From Ariolimax columbianus (Eukaryota; Mollusca; Gastropoda; Stylommatophora; Arionidae), in contig JAVGWX010000018.1 of assembly GCA_036924085.1 (NCBI GenBank), positions 18,107,464 to 18,171,463 of the forward strand: 64,000 nucleotides of DNA, read 5' to 3'. Each line of letters starts with the position of its first letter. The first letter of the stretch is position 1. This document shows positions 1-11,325 of this stretch, in pieces. The notes beneath the pieces were generated by a model, which was given only the letters and a program-made list of their open reading frames with translations, ran no database searches and was not told the DNA's origin. Position numbers and translations under genes: made by a program.

Positions 1-1065
1 AATTAAATTAAATTAAGGGGTAGTTGGCGAGTATGGGGTTGTGACACAGTGGACAGAAATGAATAAGTCTTATCAAGTAACTATAATCCTAACTATAAAA
101 CAAACATACATGTTTCTTAAAATGTCAGCAGTTAAGTGAATTTCTAGAAATATGTAACCCAAACTGATTGAGAAACTATTGCTATTAGCAAAACAAGCAG
201 CAGAATTATTTCCAATCACTGTCAGAAATTGATTATCGGCAAGCACATTTTTATTGATTTTATATATTGTTTTATAAGATCTAATAACAAAATTGTAGAT
301 TTTTACACCTAAGACATGCTGGAAATTGTTATTTAAATACATCATATTTTATAGCAAATTTTTTTTTTTGGGGGGGGGGGGGGGGCGCGGTTGAAGTGAA
401 GATATATGATATGATATGAACACCTATTTAGCAATGGACAATTTTTTTTAAACCGTATAAATGACATGTGACGAGTACAAGTTGACATGTATGGTCTGTT
501 AGTTTATGCCTTCCAGACGTGATCCAAAAGAACACATTGTCTAGTTTTTATAGATTACTTGCTATTGTGTATATGTTGCATGATGAATTAGAAGAATATA
601 GTCAACTTTGAATCTACCTATAAAATTGAGAGAGCTACTATGAAATTGTTTTGAATTTTATAATTACATTACTTTTTATTGAGTTCTTGCTTGGTAGCTG
701 TGGTCAACTATGAACAGATTGTCCTCTTAAAGTAGACAACAGAGTAGATTAACCACAACAGAAGGCTTTATGAAAGCTAGTTCAAGATCTGGAAAACTAT
801 TTGGTTTTAGAAATGATTTTATTTCAAGACTTTTCAACAAATGGTTCAATTATAAAACTTGAACAAAATACTTAAAGATTCAAATTTCTTTTTAAATTAC
901 AGGGTTATAAAATATTATTTAATTATGACATTTTTTTCAGATATTTAATCATTTAAAAAAATATACTGAACCCTCAAATGTGCGCAAGGGTGAGGTTACG
1001 TGTATGTGGAATTTGTGTGAATAATTCTTTAAACGAAATAATGTCCAGTCCGTGGTTAAAGAGCC
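1..1065. other. AT-rich stretch without recognised gene
   Basis: I see no exon-like open frame with splice signals here. The only notable item is a T11/G16 homopolymer pair at 359-385. The stretch is probably intron of the ATP8A-type gene, because the first exon in the window starts inside the protein at 3,913. Confidence 0.5.
359..385. repeat. T11-G16 homopolymer tract
   Basis: Eleven T followed directly by sixteen G, then CGCGG. Long G runs are rare in this AT-rich window and the exact length may be a sequencing estimate. Confidence 0.9.
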
Positions 1066-1606
1066 ACAAATTAAAGACTTAAATGACCTAAGACCAGCAC
1101 TCTGTCAACTACGTCAGCATTCCAAACTCAGAAGAGTTGTAGTATAGTGGGTCTCATCCCACTGTAACATTGAAGGCAACGAGGAGACAAACACACTGAT
1201 GAAAGGTGGAAGGTTACCACATCCAGATTCAAATGTGACCTACAAAGAGTCCAAAAGGTTTATTAGGGCCAGAAGATACATGGACAAATGGGAAACAGAG
1301 CATACTGGCCACACAAACAATGATGCTCATTACCAGTTCAATAGAAGAGAGCAGGTGGGGGTTTTCAGACTCTGCACAGGACACAACAGACTGAGGTACC
1401 ATCTATTCAATAAACTGAAGATAGGTGCTACTGACGAGTGCACTTGTGGTACTGGGAAAATGACCCCTGAACATATGCAAAATTGTCCGACATACGAGGA
1501 CCAGAGAAAGCATATTTGACCATCACCAGTGCCAACACTAGACAAGCTATATGACAGTGTCGACAGCCTCAGGATAACCGCAGTTTTCTTTGATCAAATT
1601 CAAGCA
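1066..1606 (+). mobile_element. LINE-A fragment: end of RNase H plus C-terminal finger
   Basis: The translation carries FRLCTGHNRLRYHLFNKLKI followed by a C-x-C...H-x4-C finger (TDECTCGTGKMTPEHMQNC). The same block ends the larger LINE-A copy at about 35.0-35.2 kb. The upstream part matches the RNase H end (QWV-S-HCN-EGNEE) but has a stop in the QW motif and other lesions. The copy is 5'-truncated and dead. Confidence 0.85.
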
Positions 1607-1610
1607 ATAG

Positions 1611-1848
1611 CTTCTCTTCACTAAGCGTTAGGGGGACTTCAGGATACATCTCCAATTGGATCTACTGAAGAAGTTGACAACAAATGGTTGAGGAATTCTA
1701 CGCGACGGACTCATTAACTAACTAGCATTTGTTGACAAACTTTTTCCCCGCTTCTTGGACAAGTAGTATCACCTTTCAGTCATGACTGAATATATCTTCT
1801 CTTCACTAAGTGTTAGGTGGCCCTTCAGGATACATCTCCAATTGGATC
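1611..1848. repeat. pair of ~50-bp direct repeats
   Basis: A block containing CTTCACTAAGYGTTAGG and GGATACATCTCCAATTGGAT occurs at 1,611-1,661 and again at 1,796-1,848. The copies are about 185 bp apart with few differences. The second copy is the 3' end of the RTE-like fragment that follows, so the first looks like a local duplication. Confidence 0.75.
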
Positions 1849-2460
1849 AGTCTGCAGCTTCATCCTCCCATGATGTCAGACTCATTTTCAGGGCTTGCAC
1901 ATCACTCTTACACGCATCTTTGAACTCCAACTGTGATCAGCCCACAGTTCTCTTGCCATCCACCGTCTATAGAGGATATCTTTTGGAATGTGGCCATCTT
2001 CCATGCGACTAACATGATCAAGCCATCGTAGTCAACGGTCCCTAAGGAGAATGTACGTGTTTGGGAACCTGATGCAAGAGTACACTTCTGCATTTGTCAC
2101 TTTGTACCTCCATGTAATTCCAAGAATGAATCGCAGGCGCAGTAGATGGAAGGTGTTAAGCTTGTGCTCTTGTTTGACATAGGTTGCCCAAGTCTGCTGA
2201 CAACATTGTACACCATGTCCTTCGTTTTAAATGTCAGTTTCGGGTTTTCCCCAAACACTTGTTGTTAGACGTGCAAATGTAGCAGCAGGTTTGCCAATGT
2301 AACTGTCTGTTTCTGGGTCTAGAGAGAGTCTGTTGATGATGAGCGATCCCATGTATGTGAATTGGTGTACAGCTGCCAGTTCATAATTATTAACGCTAGG
2401 AGTTGGCATAGCATCTACTTCCTGTCCCAGCACTTTTGTTTTGTTGACAACACCTTGTTA
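1820..2460 (-). mobile_element. RTE-like LINE fragment, 3' end of reverse transcriptase ORF
   Basis: Read on the - strand, the frames give FTYMGSLIINRLSLDPETDS and FARLTTSVWGKPE, then WLDHVSRMEDGHIPKDILY and WEDEAAD further on. This is the usual order after the RT thumb in RTE-type LINEs. Several frameshifts and stops are present and no catalytic motif remains. Confidence 0.75.
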
Positions 2461-2489
2461 AATCATACCATCGTGTTGTGTATATACAG

Positions 2490-3070
2490 AGAACTTATCT
2501 AACAACGCAATATCTAATGGAGGTGGAGGGGTTTATTACAGATTAAGGAATGGAGAAGAAAAAACTTCAGTATTAACAACGGGAACATACTCCAATAACT
2601 TCTGTACAGAATCAGACGCACTGAAGGCCTTAGCTGATCTTGTAATCCAAGATAAAGATATCCACCAAGATAACATTGTATTCCTGACTAATGCCGCATC
2701 AGTACTAACAGCGCTAATACAACACAAAGATGAAGATCTCAAGTAATGAATGTACTCCCTGGCACAGCTCTCAGGAGAACACCCAAGGTTGGTCCTTCAG
2801 TGGATCCCATCCCACTGCAATATTGAAGGCAATGAAGCTTCAGTCAAACTAGGAAAGTGTGGAGGAGCATCCCCACAAACAATCTGATATAATGAGGCCA
2901 TGACCATAATTAAAGCCAACTTCAGCGGAAAATGGCTGAACAACACCCCGACTTCTAAAACGAAGACAGCTACTTTAATTTAATTAGAGAAGCGCAAATC
3001 ATCATCTTCAGACTGAGAACTGGGCATAACAGACTCAAGGATCATCTTTACATACAACAAATTTAAAAAG
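2490..3070 (+). mobile_element. LINE-B fragment: RNase H domain and C terminus
   Basis: SNGGGGVYYRLRNGEE, a glutamate near TESDALKALADL and VFLTNAASVL correspond to RNase H strands. The motif QWIPSHCNIEGNEA follows, then a decayed IIFRLRTGHNRLKDHL segment. The second acidic position of the FTDA motif reads N, so the domain would be inactive even without its stop codons. Another copy of this family is at 52.6-53.4 kb on the other strand. Confidence 0.8.
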
Positions 3071-3469
3071 AACAAAAAGTCCTCAGCTCCAGGGGTAGAA
3101 GAGGATCAACCAAGAGAAGAGAAGAAGGGTGTTGAGTGCACTAAATGAGGTTACCCGGCATATTTATGGGAGGGATATCTGTGTCACATAGATGAGATAA
3201 AACCACTACAACAGCTAACAGTGTAGTTTAACAGTCTAACCCACTTATGGCAGAAGACTATCCAGCACATGGGATTGCATACTCAGACATTCACACTGGC
3301 TAAAAGCTTGTAAAATGTCTTTTGGGTTTGAAAAAAGTGTCTAGAAGGAATCTCTCTTTTATGATACAGAAATGAGGGAAGGAGGATAACTATTGTTTTG
3401 GGTATCAGAAGAGAGAGACCAACTGAAATAGGTACAAAGTGGTTAAATGATAAGAATAGGGTTTTTGGT

Positions 3470-3865
3470 GAGAACATGTTAAACATTTGTTTTTGTGTGA
3501 ACATGTGGAAACATTTTTTTGTGTTAATATGTGGAAACATTTTTTTGTTTTAATATGTGGAAACATTTTTTTGTGTTAACATGTTAAACATTTTTGTGTG
3601 TTAATATGTGGATACATTTTTTTGTGTGAACATGTGGAAACATATTTTTGTGTGAACATGTGGAAAAAATTTTTTGTGTTAATATGTGGAAACATTTTTT
3701 TGTGTGTGAACATGTGGAAACATTTTTTTGTGTGAACATGTGGAAACATTTTTGTGTGTTAATATGTGGATACATTTTTTTTGCGTGTACATATTTTTAA
3801 AAAAAACAACATTTTTTTGTGTGTGTTGAAACAATTTTTTTGTGTAATAATGTTAAAACATTTGT
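3470..3865. repeat. minisatellite, unit about 27 bp
   Basis: Irregular tandem copies of TTTTTTGTGTGAACATGTGG followed by AAACA, with variants (TTAATATGTGGA). The array stops about 50 bp before the first ATP8A exon. Open frames on the opposite strand are a by-product of the repeat. Confidence 0.9.
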
Positions 3866-3912
3866 TGTGTGTGTGTGCGCTTGAAGTTTAATTTGTGTTG
3901 TATATGTTGCAG

Positions 3913-4035
3913 ATATTCACTGCTGCGCCACCCTTGGCTATGGGACTCTTTGATCGCTACTGCTCGGCAGAGACAATGATGAAAAACCCAATCCTGTACA
4001 AGGATTCACAGAATGGACGACTCTTCAATGTCAGA
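3913..4035 (+). CDS. ATP8A: ATP8A exon a (post-M6 loop)
   Basis: The 41 codons read IFTAAPPLAMGLFDRYCSAE, then TMMKNPILYKDSQNGRLFN and VR. The acceptor TTGCAG ends at 3,912 and the donor GTATGT starts at 4,036. Both ends are phase 0. FTA-PPL-LG-F-R is the conserved P4-ATPase segment between M6 and M7. Confidence 0.93.
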
Positions 4036-4059
4036 GTATGTTTTCATTAACTCATTCTT

Positions 4060-4345
4060 CTTTTTCTTTTGCGTTCTAACTTAAAAGGACGTTGTGTTGA
4101 AGTTTACAGCGAGGCTGCAGTACATGCACTTTTCGACCCAACACATTTGATTTCAGCTGGTTTTTTTCTTTCCACTGCAATCCCTATGCCTAGGTCAGAC
4201 TATACTAGTGACTAATGCAGCCTGTCCCCAGAACAGCCATGTGGAGGCGGATAAGGGTCTTGTTCAGCTATGGTTTGTTGACCCTGATGCAAGCAGACAG
4301 CTATAAGTCGCTGTCTGCTCGTGCACTACTGCATCTTTACCCTAT
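4060..4345 (-). mobile_element. Z-family SINE-like repeat
   Basis: This resembles 10.02-10.33 kb and 22.47-22.73 kb. On the - strand it runs from a head near 4,345, through the shared core (GATGTGTTGG-like, here ATTTGATTTCAG on the + strand), to a (GAA)n-like tail near 4,060. It lies in the intron after exon a. No duplication was identified. Confidence 0.65.
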
Positions 4346-4601
4346 GCTCCTACTAAAGTAACCCCCACTGCCTTACATGTTACTTTTTCACAGGAAAGGC
4401 TTCGGGAATGAGGAAATATCTGCATCCTGTGATATCTCCAGTTGTCCAAACTACACTCCCCACTGTACCAAGATAGCTCAGATCAAGAGTGAGAAGTTGA
4501 TGGCAGCACAAATCTTCCCAACTTAAATCTATTTAGTCGCAAGTCACATCATCAGACACACACACACGTGTATTCTGTCACAATCTTATCTTTTACATCT
4601 A

Positions 4602-5376
4602 CGAGACGTGTTCAAATGAAACTGAACCACAACTGAAGCAAGTGAACATACATACGATATACATGATGATGTTACTTCTGGTGTAAACAGCACATACCAT
4701 CCGTCAAGTTTGCAAAATTTCATTATCCTCCGACTCATAGTTTCCTCGGCAGACCACTGAAAACATGGCGGGTGTGATACGGAATCCGTCAAGAGTTGAT
4801 CAGCGAGCGCTGATTCAGTTTCTAGCAGTTGAAGGATGTCGACCAGTTGACATTTATCGCAGAATGCAGGCAGTGTCTGGTGACAAAAGTGTATCGAAGA
4901 CAACAGTAAAGAACTAGACAACGATGTTTAAAGAAGGATGTGAGTTAGCAAAAGATCTTCCGAGACTCGGTCAAGCGCATATTGTTGCGTTAACTCACGT
5001 CCGAGACTCGGTCAAGCGCATATTGTTGCGTTAACTCACGTCCTTCTTTAAACATCATTGTCTAGTTCTTCAATGTTGTCTTCGATACAATTTTGTCTCC
5101 AGACACTGCCTGCATTCTGCAATGAATGTCAACTGGTCTATATCCTTCAACTGCTAGGAACTGAATCATCGCTCGCTGATCAACTCTGGACGGGTTCCTT
5201 ATCACATCCGCCATGTTTTCAACGGTCTGCTGAGGAAATTATGAGGCAGAGGATAATGAAATTTTGCAAACTTGACGGTTGGTACGTGCTGTTTACACCA
5301 GAAGTGATGTCATCATGCGCATCATACATATGTTCATTTGTTGCAGTTTGGTCCGGTTTCATTTGAACCCGCCTCG
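4602..5376. mobile_element. palindromic mariner-derived fold-back element
   Basis: Two arms of about 380 bp are inverted copies of one another, each bounded by TA (4,600-4,601 and 5,377-5,378). The ends read CGAGACGTGTTCAAATGAAA and the complement of a CGAGGCGGGTTCAAATGAAA. Each arm carries a degenerate N-terminal mariner transposase helix-turn-helix region: NPSRVDQRALIQFLAVEG, YRRMQAVSGD, MFKEGCELAKD. The centre holds a directly repeated block of about 41 bp containing GACTCGGTCAAGCGCATATT at roughly 4,968-5,042. It has no catalytic domain and is non-autonomous. Confidence 0.8.
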
Positions 5377-5480
5377 TATTATTGATGTAGTAAAAAAAGA
5401 CATCATGACGATGTCTATAGATGTGTCCACTGCATCTGATGGATGTGATCTATAGTTGATGTTTATCCAACATTTTTCAG

Positions 5481-5559
5481 GTGTTTTGGTTTTGGATCAC
5501 AAATGCAGTCTTCCACTCCATCGTGCTGTTCTGGATGACTGTGGCCACCCTCCAGCAAG
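5481..5559 (+). CDS. ATP8A: ATP8A exon b (M7)
   Basis: VFWFWITNAVFHSIVLFWMT followed by VATLQQ. The acceptor TTTTTCAG ends at 5,480 and the donor GTAAGC starts at 5,560. It begins in phase 0 and ends after the first base of a codon. Confidence 0.93.
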
Positions 5560-5649
5560 GTAAGCTGTCTGGTTCTCAGGACATTGGGGGTAGTCAGAAA
5601 CTGGGGAGTGATAAACTAGACATTGATAACAGTAGAACTGAAAACTGTT

Positions 5650-5870
5650 GAGACCTGTAAGCAACTGGAAATTTGGACCACCAGTAAACAACTGGAAATT
5701 TGGAACATCTCTAAACAACTGGAATTTTAGAATACCAGTAAACAACTGGAAATTTGGAACATCTCTAAACAACTGGAATTTTAGAATACCAGTAAACAAC
5801 TGGAAATTTGGAACATCTGTAAATAATTGGAAATTTGGAACACCTGTGAAAAATAAATTTTGAGTGCCTG
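5650..5870. repeat. minisatellite, 27-bp unit
   Basis: About eight tandem copies of AACAACTGGAAATTTGGAAC plus seven bases. The unit is a multiple of three, so it stays open on both strands and produces repetitive frames (NNWKFGTS...). These should not be read as genes. Confidence 0.9.
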
Positions 5871-6097
5871 TGAACCAAAAGTAGAAATTTGAGCACCTGA
5901 GAAAAGGTAAAAATGGGGAGTGTATGTGGAATAAAAGTATAGAAGTACCTGTTGGATAAAAGGATAAGAGTGCATGTGTAACAAAAGTATAGAAGTACCT
6001 TTGGGGGAAAATGGTTTACTAGGGATACTTATTTGCTGTCTTTCTTAACTTTCCAATTTGTATGTGTGTATTTAGATTTGTTTGTTTGTTTTTTCAG

Positions 6098-6159
6098 ATA
6101 TAGCCTTTTCAGATGGAAAAATTGGTGATTATTTGTTCATGGGAAACTTTGTCTATACT
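6098..6159 (+). CDS. ATP8A: ATP8A exon c (M7-M8 loop, start of M8)
   Basis: DIAFSDGKIGDYLFMGNFVY then T. The pyrimidine-rich acceptor TTTTTTCAG ends at 6,097 and the donor GTAAGT is at 6,160. The first codon is completed by the G from exon b. GDYL-MGNFVYT is diagnostic of the flippase family. Confidence 0.94.
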
Positions 6160-6344
6160 GTAAGTAAAGATTTCTTGGGAGTGAGGTAAAGGTGAGCTCA
6201 TATCAGACACTGTTGTCAAGGATGAAGTGTTATTGCTATTGGACTAGGTCTCAGCATTTTTTGTAAGAAGTGAGATGGTCTATTCTCTTTTTTGCTGCTT
6301 TGTCTTTCCTGACATGGGCTATGCTCACTAGTGTTGGAAAAAAG

Positions 6345-7030
6345 TTTGTGTTGTTTGAAGCTGCTCATGAAGTTAGTGTTATTGGTGTTGTTCGAAGCTA
6401 ATCATGTTTTTGATGTTGTTTGAAGCTACTCGTGTTGTTGATGTTGTTCAAAGCTATGCGTGTTTTTGATGTTGTTTGAAGGTACTCGTGTTGATGATGT
6501 TGTTCGAAGCTACTCGTCAAGTTAGTGTTGTTGATGCTGTTTGAAGCTACCCATGTTGTTGATGTTGTTCGAGGCTACTCGTGAAGATAGTGTTGTTGAT
6601 GTTGTTCGAGGCTACTTGTGAAGATAGTGTTGTTGATGTTGGTCGAGGCTACTCATGAAGTTAGTGTTGATGTTGTTCGAGGCTACTCATGAAGTTAGTG
6701 TTGGTGTTGTTCAAGGCTACTCGTGAAGTTAGTGTTGATCTTGTTCGAGGCTACTCGTGAAGTTAATGTTGTTGATGTTGTACAAGGCTACTCGTGTTGT
6801 TGATGTTATTTGAGGCTACATGTGAAGATAGTGTTGTTGATGTTGTTTGAAGCTACCCATGTTGTTGATGTTGTTTGAGGCTACTTGTGAAGATAGTGTT
6901 GTTGATGTTGTACTAGGCTACTCGTGTTGTTGATGTTGTTTGAGGCTACTTGTGAAGATAGTGTTGTTTGAAGCTAAATGTGAAGTTAGTGTTGTTGATG
7001 TTGCTCGAAGCTGCTCATGAAGTTAGTGAA
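6345..7030. repeat. irregular minisatellite rich in GTTGTTGATGTTGTT
   Basis: Many imperfect copies of a 27-54 bp unit built from GAAGCTACTCGTG and TTGTTGATGTTGTTCGAGG. Unit boundaries vary, so replication slippage has continued after the first expansion. Confidence 0.85.
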
Positions 7031-7214
7031 ACTTCAATAGGTATGGGCAGATCAACATTTGGTGACTTTGCATGTCTTTGTTGACACATATGCTCTGCAG
7101 GGAGCTGATAAGGTATTGATTGTTCCTAACGACTCTGCCACCCACTCTGTACTTTGATACTGTCCCATAGATCTGTAATTTTGCTATAGCTCAAATACGT
7201 TTTCTTCATCTTTA

Positions 7215-7450
7215 TCTGATTAATATAGTGGTAGAGAACTTGCTTTTCGTGGAAAAAGTATAGGGTTCGACTTCCACATCCATCAAGTTCAGTCAACCTA
7301 GCTGTAAATGGGTACCTGATGTGTGAATAGAGAAGTAAAAGGTGAGGAAGAATGGAACTGGCCATCCTATCTCCTACAAGCTGTGGATTAGTATACTGAA
7401 GATCCTAGCAACTTCAACCCTGACAGTAGTGTAACTGCTATGGGACTAGC
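7215..7450 (+). mobile_element. V-family tRNA-derived SINE
   Basis: A tRNA-like head (ATATAGTGGTAGAGAACTTG ... GGGTTCGACTTCC, B-box like) is followed by a core GTCAACCTAGCTGTAAATGG. The end reads CCTGACAGTAGTGTAACTGC near 7,420. The same order recurs at 25.2, 50.5 and 55.6 kb, and on the - strand at 26.4 kb. Confidence 0.75.
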
Positions 7451-7534
7451 CTGTCATTTTAAAGAATTGAAATTGATTAATCTTTAATAGTTTGATTGTT
7501 TTAAACTAGTTGCTTACCTCTCACAACAGAACTG

Positions 7535-7700
7535 ACCAGGTACATAAACTGGTCGCTTCATGCTCCAGTCCACCCAAATGTAAATAGGAACCTGATCCTA
7601 TTGGTTAGGAACGACAAGGCAGCGAGGACAGGAACTGGCCACTCACAAAAACTGAGACATATAATTTTTGCCTCATTTTGGTGAGACATCTATCCACTAC
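7535..7700 (+). mobile_element. V-family SINE fragment
   Basis: This keeps the core CAGTCCACCCAAATGTAAAT and GGAACTGGCCACTCAC but lacks a clear tRNA-like head. A matching 3' end (CACTTCATCCCGAATGACAG) lies near 7,838, so the copy may extend further in diverged form. Confidence 0.55.
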
Positions 7701-8384
7701 AGGTGAAGTTCTTTCAGTCATATCGAGGTATCTTTACCAACTGACAGCTGATCTGGAATTTACTCTGGCAAGGGTTAAATTATTATGTATTATAGTGTAC
7801 TTGTTCAAGCTGCGGCCATCCAAACAGACCTCTTAACACTTCATCCCGAATGACAGTTTCTACTTTGGGACTATCTTTACTTGTTTTTTTTTAAAAATAA
7901 CATTGTATATCTGTATGTGTCGCTTTAAAAAATACTGAAGGCAGTTTTTGTTTTGGAACTATCTTTGCTTGTTTTAAAAAAAAAAATAACATTGTATAGT
8001 TCTACATGTCACTTATAATGTTACACTTCACTGTATAATCTCTCTAATGTGCAGATAACTTCATCATTCCTTTTTATCATTTATGTATTTTCATTTGTGT
8101 TGTCCTTAACCCCAGATGAAGACATTTTAGTCAAAATGTTGGTTGCCTTTGTTTAATCTATGCTCTTGTATTAATTGATCCATGCTTATCTGTTTATTAT
8201 TATCACCTAAAATATATTTTCTTTCTCTGTTCTCATTAATAAATATAAACCTTCTAGTTTAACATTTTTTTTATGTCACAAAAATTTAGACTTGCTTACC
8301 CATTTTTGGGTATACCAGTTGTCTTGTAAATCCATGAAATTATCACAAAGCACTGATCACTGATAGCGTTCCTAACCAGATCGG

Positions 8385-8730
8385 CATATCTGTTAGTTTC
8401 CACTCCAAATGTATTTATGATATCTACATAAACAAGCTAAACAGGCCTACCTTAGAGAAATCCATTGCAATAACTTAACTGTATTAACTTAACTTATTAA
8501 TAATGGAATAACCTTCCAAATCCATGTGAAACAGAAACAAATTGTTTAAATATTATCCAAAGTCAAAATTGCCATTATATTATTGGGACAGACAGAAATC
8601 GTCTCGTTTTCGATTCAGCCATTTCAATTACAAAACCGGTGTTAACACAATGAATACACGGTGAGTATACAGAGATAATGCCTTCGGAGAATTTTTTCGC
8701 CAATGGTTCAGTAAAAGTTCATATGACTAA
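8385..8730. repeat. P repeat, copy 1
   Basis: About 340 bp that aligns by eye with 16,895-17,185. Shared anchors are ATCTGTTAGTTTCCACTCCA, ATCTACATAAACAAGCTAAA and CGCCAATGGTTCAGTAAAAG (with differences). It contains no coding frame and its class is unknown. Confidence 0.65.
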
Positions 8731-8849
8731 GACATACTAAGAACTACTAACACAAACAAACAAATATTGGAATCTATCAATGCAACGATCCTGGTGCATT
8801 TATTTATCAGAAGGAAATAACATCCACACGATTCATCCACATGGCTTTA

Positions 8850-9457
8850 TATTCTTGTAGCATCCACACGATTCATCCACATGGCTTTATATTCTCATAG
8901 CATTCACACGATTCATCCACAGGGCTTTATATTCTCATAGCATCCACACGATTCCTCCACATGGCTCTATATTCTCATATCATCCACACGATTCATCCAC
9001 ATGGCTCTATATTCTCATAGCATCCACACGATTCATCCACATGGCTTTATATTCTCATAGCATCCACATGGTTCATCCACATGGCTTTATATTCTCATAG
9101 CATCCACACGATTCATCCACATGGCTTTATATTCTCGTAGCATCCACACGATTCATCCACATGGCTTTATATTCTCATAGCATCCACATGGCTTTATATT
9201 CTCATAGCATCCACACGATTCACCCACATGGCTTTATATTCTCATAGCATTCACACAATTCACCCACGTGGCTTTATATTCTCATAGCATCCACACGATT
9301 CATCCACATGGCTTTATATTCTCCAAGCATCCATACAATTCATCCACACGATTCATCCACATGGCTTTATATTCTCATAGCATCCACATGATTCATCCAC
9401 ATGGCTTTATATTCTCATAGCATCCACACGATTCACCCACATGGCTTCATATTATAG
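8850..9457. repeat. minisatellite, 40-bp unit
   Basis: About fifteen copies of CATCCACACGATTCATCCAC followed by ATGGCTTTATATTCTCATAG. A few units are shortened by a 20-bp block. The high identity between units suggests recent expansion. Confidence 0.95.
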
Positions 9458-9568
9458 TAGTATATCAATAATGGGATTTTCCTTGTAGCTTAGGGCTACC
9501 AAATACAGCCGGTCTATTTACAGGAAGCCTGTTTTGCATGATTAGGTTGCTAGTCATATCTGTAACCC

Positions 9569-9928
9569 GGGATCAAGATGCTGAGCAGCGCATGAGCTGC
9601 AGTGGTCAGTGAACCATAGCTGACTGCTAGCGTCAGGGCCAGCAAACCAGAGCTGCTAAGACCCTTCTGCACCTCTACGAGGTGATCCTGGATAACAGGC
9701 TGCAGCAGGGCAGACTGGCTAAGGAGAAGGGATCGAAGAGGGAATGCTAACCCGGTACTCAAAATATGCTTGCTGAAGTCAGATGTGTTGGACCGAAAGG
9801 TGCAAATATCGCAGTCAAGCTGTAAACTACGACACAGCGCATTCCGTTCTCTGGACTACATTCTGCTACTTAAGCCCTTTCAGGGTTTGGTAGCGGGAGA
9901 TTGAGAACGAATGAAGCCAAGCCAAGCC
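9569..9928 (+). mobile_element. X-family SINE-like retroposon with duplication
   Basis: A full-length X element of about 360 bp. It starts GGGATCAAGATGCTGAGCAG, carries the shared core GTGTTGGACCGAAAGGTGCA and ends in (GCCAA)n instead of (GAA)n. It is flanked by ATATCTGTAACCC (9,556-9,568) and ATATCTGCAACCC (9,929-9,941), a 13-bp target-site duplication with one mismatch. Confidence 0.9.
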
Positions 9929-10019
9929 ATATCTGCAACCCTCTTTTCCATTATTATGTCATGCTTGGAAAGTTAGAGTGGTTGTATTTTTTGTTAACCT
10001 AAATACCACTTTGGCTCTT

Positions 10020-10335
10020 ACGGAAATCCTGGTATTCTTTGTCTTCTGCATACATCCGGAAAAGGATGCTGTGAAGTTGTATCGCAAGGCTGCGATATCT
10101 GCGGCTTACGACCAGACACATTCAATTTCAGTTGACTTTTTCTGGAATCGGGTTTGTCTTCCTACTGCAATCCCTTTTCTCTTAGCCAGACGACACTAAT
10201 AAAGCTTGTACTCAACGCTACAGCATGGAGGTGGAATAGAGTCTTGGTCAGTTCTGGTTCCTGATGCAAGCAGCCAACCATGAGTCACTGGCTGCTGTCA
10301 ACTAATTCACTGTGCTGCATCTGGACCCCATCCTG
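10020..10335 (-). mobile_element. Z-family SINE-like repeat
   Basis: This shares blocks with 4.06-4.35 and 22.47-22.73 kb: CATCCGGAAAAGGATGCTGT, the core CAGACACATTCAATTTCAG and GATGCAAGCAGCCAAC. It abuts the 3' end of the LINE-A copy at 10,337. Confidence 0.65.
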
Positions 10336-10336
10336 A

Positions 10337-11325
10337 TATTCGTTGTCTTCTTCTTCGTACGCTGTCAGATGTCAACATTTATTTTTTCGAAAAAAGCAGC
10401 GGTCATCCTGAGGCTGTCGACACTGCCATAGAGCTTGTCTAGTGTTGCCACTGGTGATGGCCACATCTGCTTTCTCTTTTTTATGTCGGGCAGTTTTGCA
10501 GCAAATGTTCAGCGGTCATTTTCCCGGTACCGCACGTGCATTCGTCAGTGCCACCTATCTTCAGTTTATTGAATAGGTGGTACCTCAGTCTATTGTGGCC
10601 TGTGCGAAGTCTGAAGACCACGACCTACTCTCTTCTGTTCAACTGGTAGTAGGCATCGTTTTTTTGTGTAGCCAGTATGTTCGGTTTCCCATTTGGTCAT
10701 GTATCTAGCTCTAATAAGCCTTTTTGACTCTTCGTAGGTCACACTAGGATCTGGTTGTGGTAGTCTTGCACCTTCTTTTGCCAGTCTGTCTGCCTCCTCG
10801 TTGCCTTGGATGTTACAGTAGGATGGAACCCACTGTACCACTACTCTTTTTGGTGCGGACTGCTGGCATAGTTGACAGAGTACTGCTCTTAAATCATTAA
10901 GTTCAGTATTTTTCTGGCTATTTAGTGCTGTGACTACGGCCAGAGCATCTGTAAACAGGACTATATGGCTTTCATTTCTTTTGCATGTCACCATTTCTTC
11001 TACTGCAGCCCTCAGTGCCTCTGCCTCCGCTCTGAAATTGCTTAAGTATTTTCCAGTTGCCACTGACAGTGTTATTTTTCTACCATTTGGTAGGCTCAGG
11101 AATACCCCTGCCCCTCCGTTCTGTGTTGTGTTTGTTACAGAACCGTCGGTGTATGCATGGGTCCAGTCCATGCTTGGGTAGTTTTTCGTTATGTACCTCT
11201 CAGGGTTATGTCTCTTCTTTCTTTTTCATTCTGGCTGTTCTTGTTTCCAATATCTGGTATATTTTCTACCACCTCTGGAAATATATGCTGCCTCCAGGTA
11301 GGTTTGCGTACAGTAGGGACATCCT
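10337..11325 (-). mobile_element. LINE-A copy, 5'-truncated: RNase H and C terminus
   Basis: On the - strand this runs from TVRKPTWRQ through the RNase H domain and the C-terminal finger to a (GAA)n tail (read as TTCTTCTTCTTCG at about 10,343). It corresponds to 34.30-35.29 kb of the larger copy. A frameshift just before the RNase H start and another after the domain break the ORF. Confidence 0.85.
10590..11171 (-). CDS. LINE-A RNase H domain, open over 193 codons
   Basis: This frame contains a complete RNase HI-like fold: YTDGSVTNTTQNGGAGVFL (first Asp), FRAEAEALRAA (Glu), IVLFTDALAVV (second Asp) and CNIQGNEEADRLAKEG (third Asp). All four acidic active-site positions are present. The His usually found in the PSHCN motif is Tyr here. 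The start Met is only the first Met of the frame after a frameshift, and the last ~20 residues are out of frame relative to the family. It is a surviving piece of a dead retrotransposon ORF and there is no sign that it is expressed alone. Confidence 0.6.
   Translation of the reverse strand: MDWTHAYTDGSVTNTTQNGGAGVFLSLPNGRKITLSVATGKYLSNFRAEAEALRAAVEEMVTCKRNESHIVLFTDALAVVTALNSQKNTELNDLRAVLCQLCQQSAPKRVVVQWVPSYCNIQGNEEADRLAKEGARLPQPDPSVTYEESKRLIRARYMTKWETEHTGYTKKRCLLPVEQKRVGRGLQTSHRPQ

Noticed and set aside
5497..5863. Open frames with NNWKFGTS or FQLFTG repeats
   Set aside because: They come from the 27-bp minisatellite in the ATP8A intron, open on both strands.
8850..9457. Regular ~40-bp repeats resembling a CRISPR array
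   Set aside because: The units are contiguous with no unique spacers, and the context is a eukaryotic intron. The same applies to the 38-bp array at 13.5-14.3 kb.
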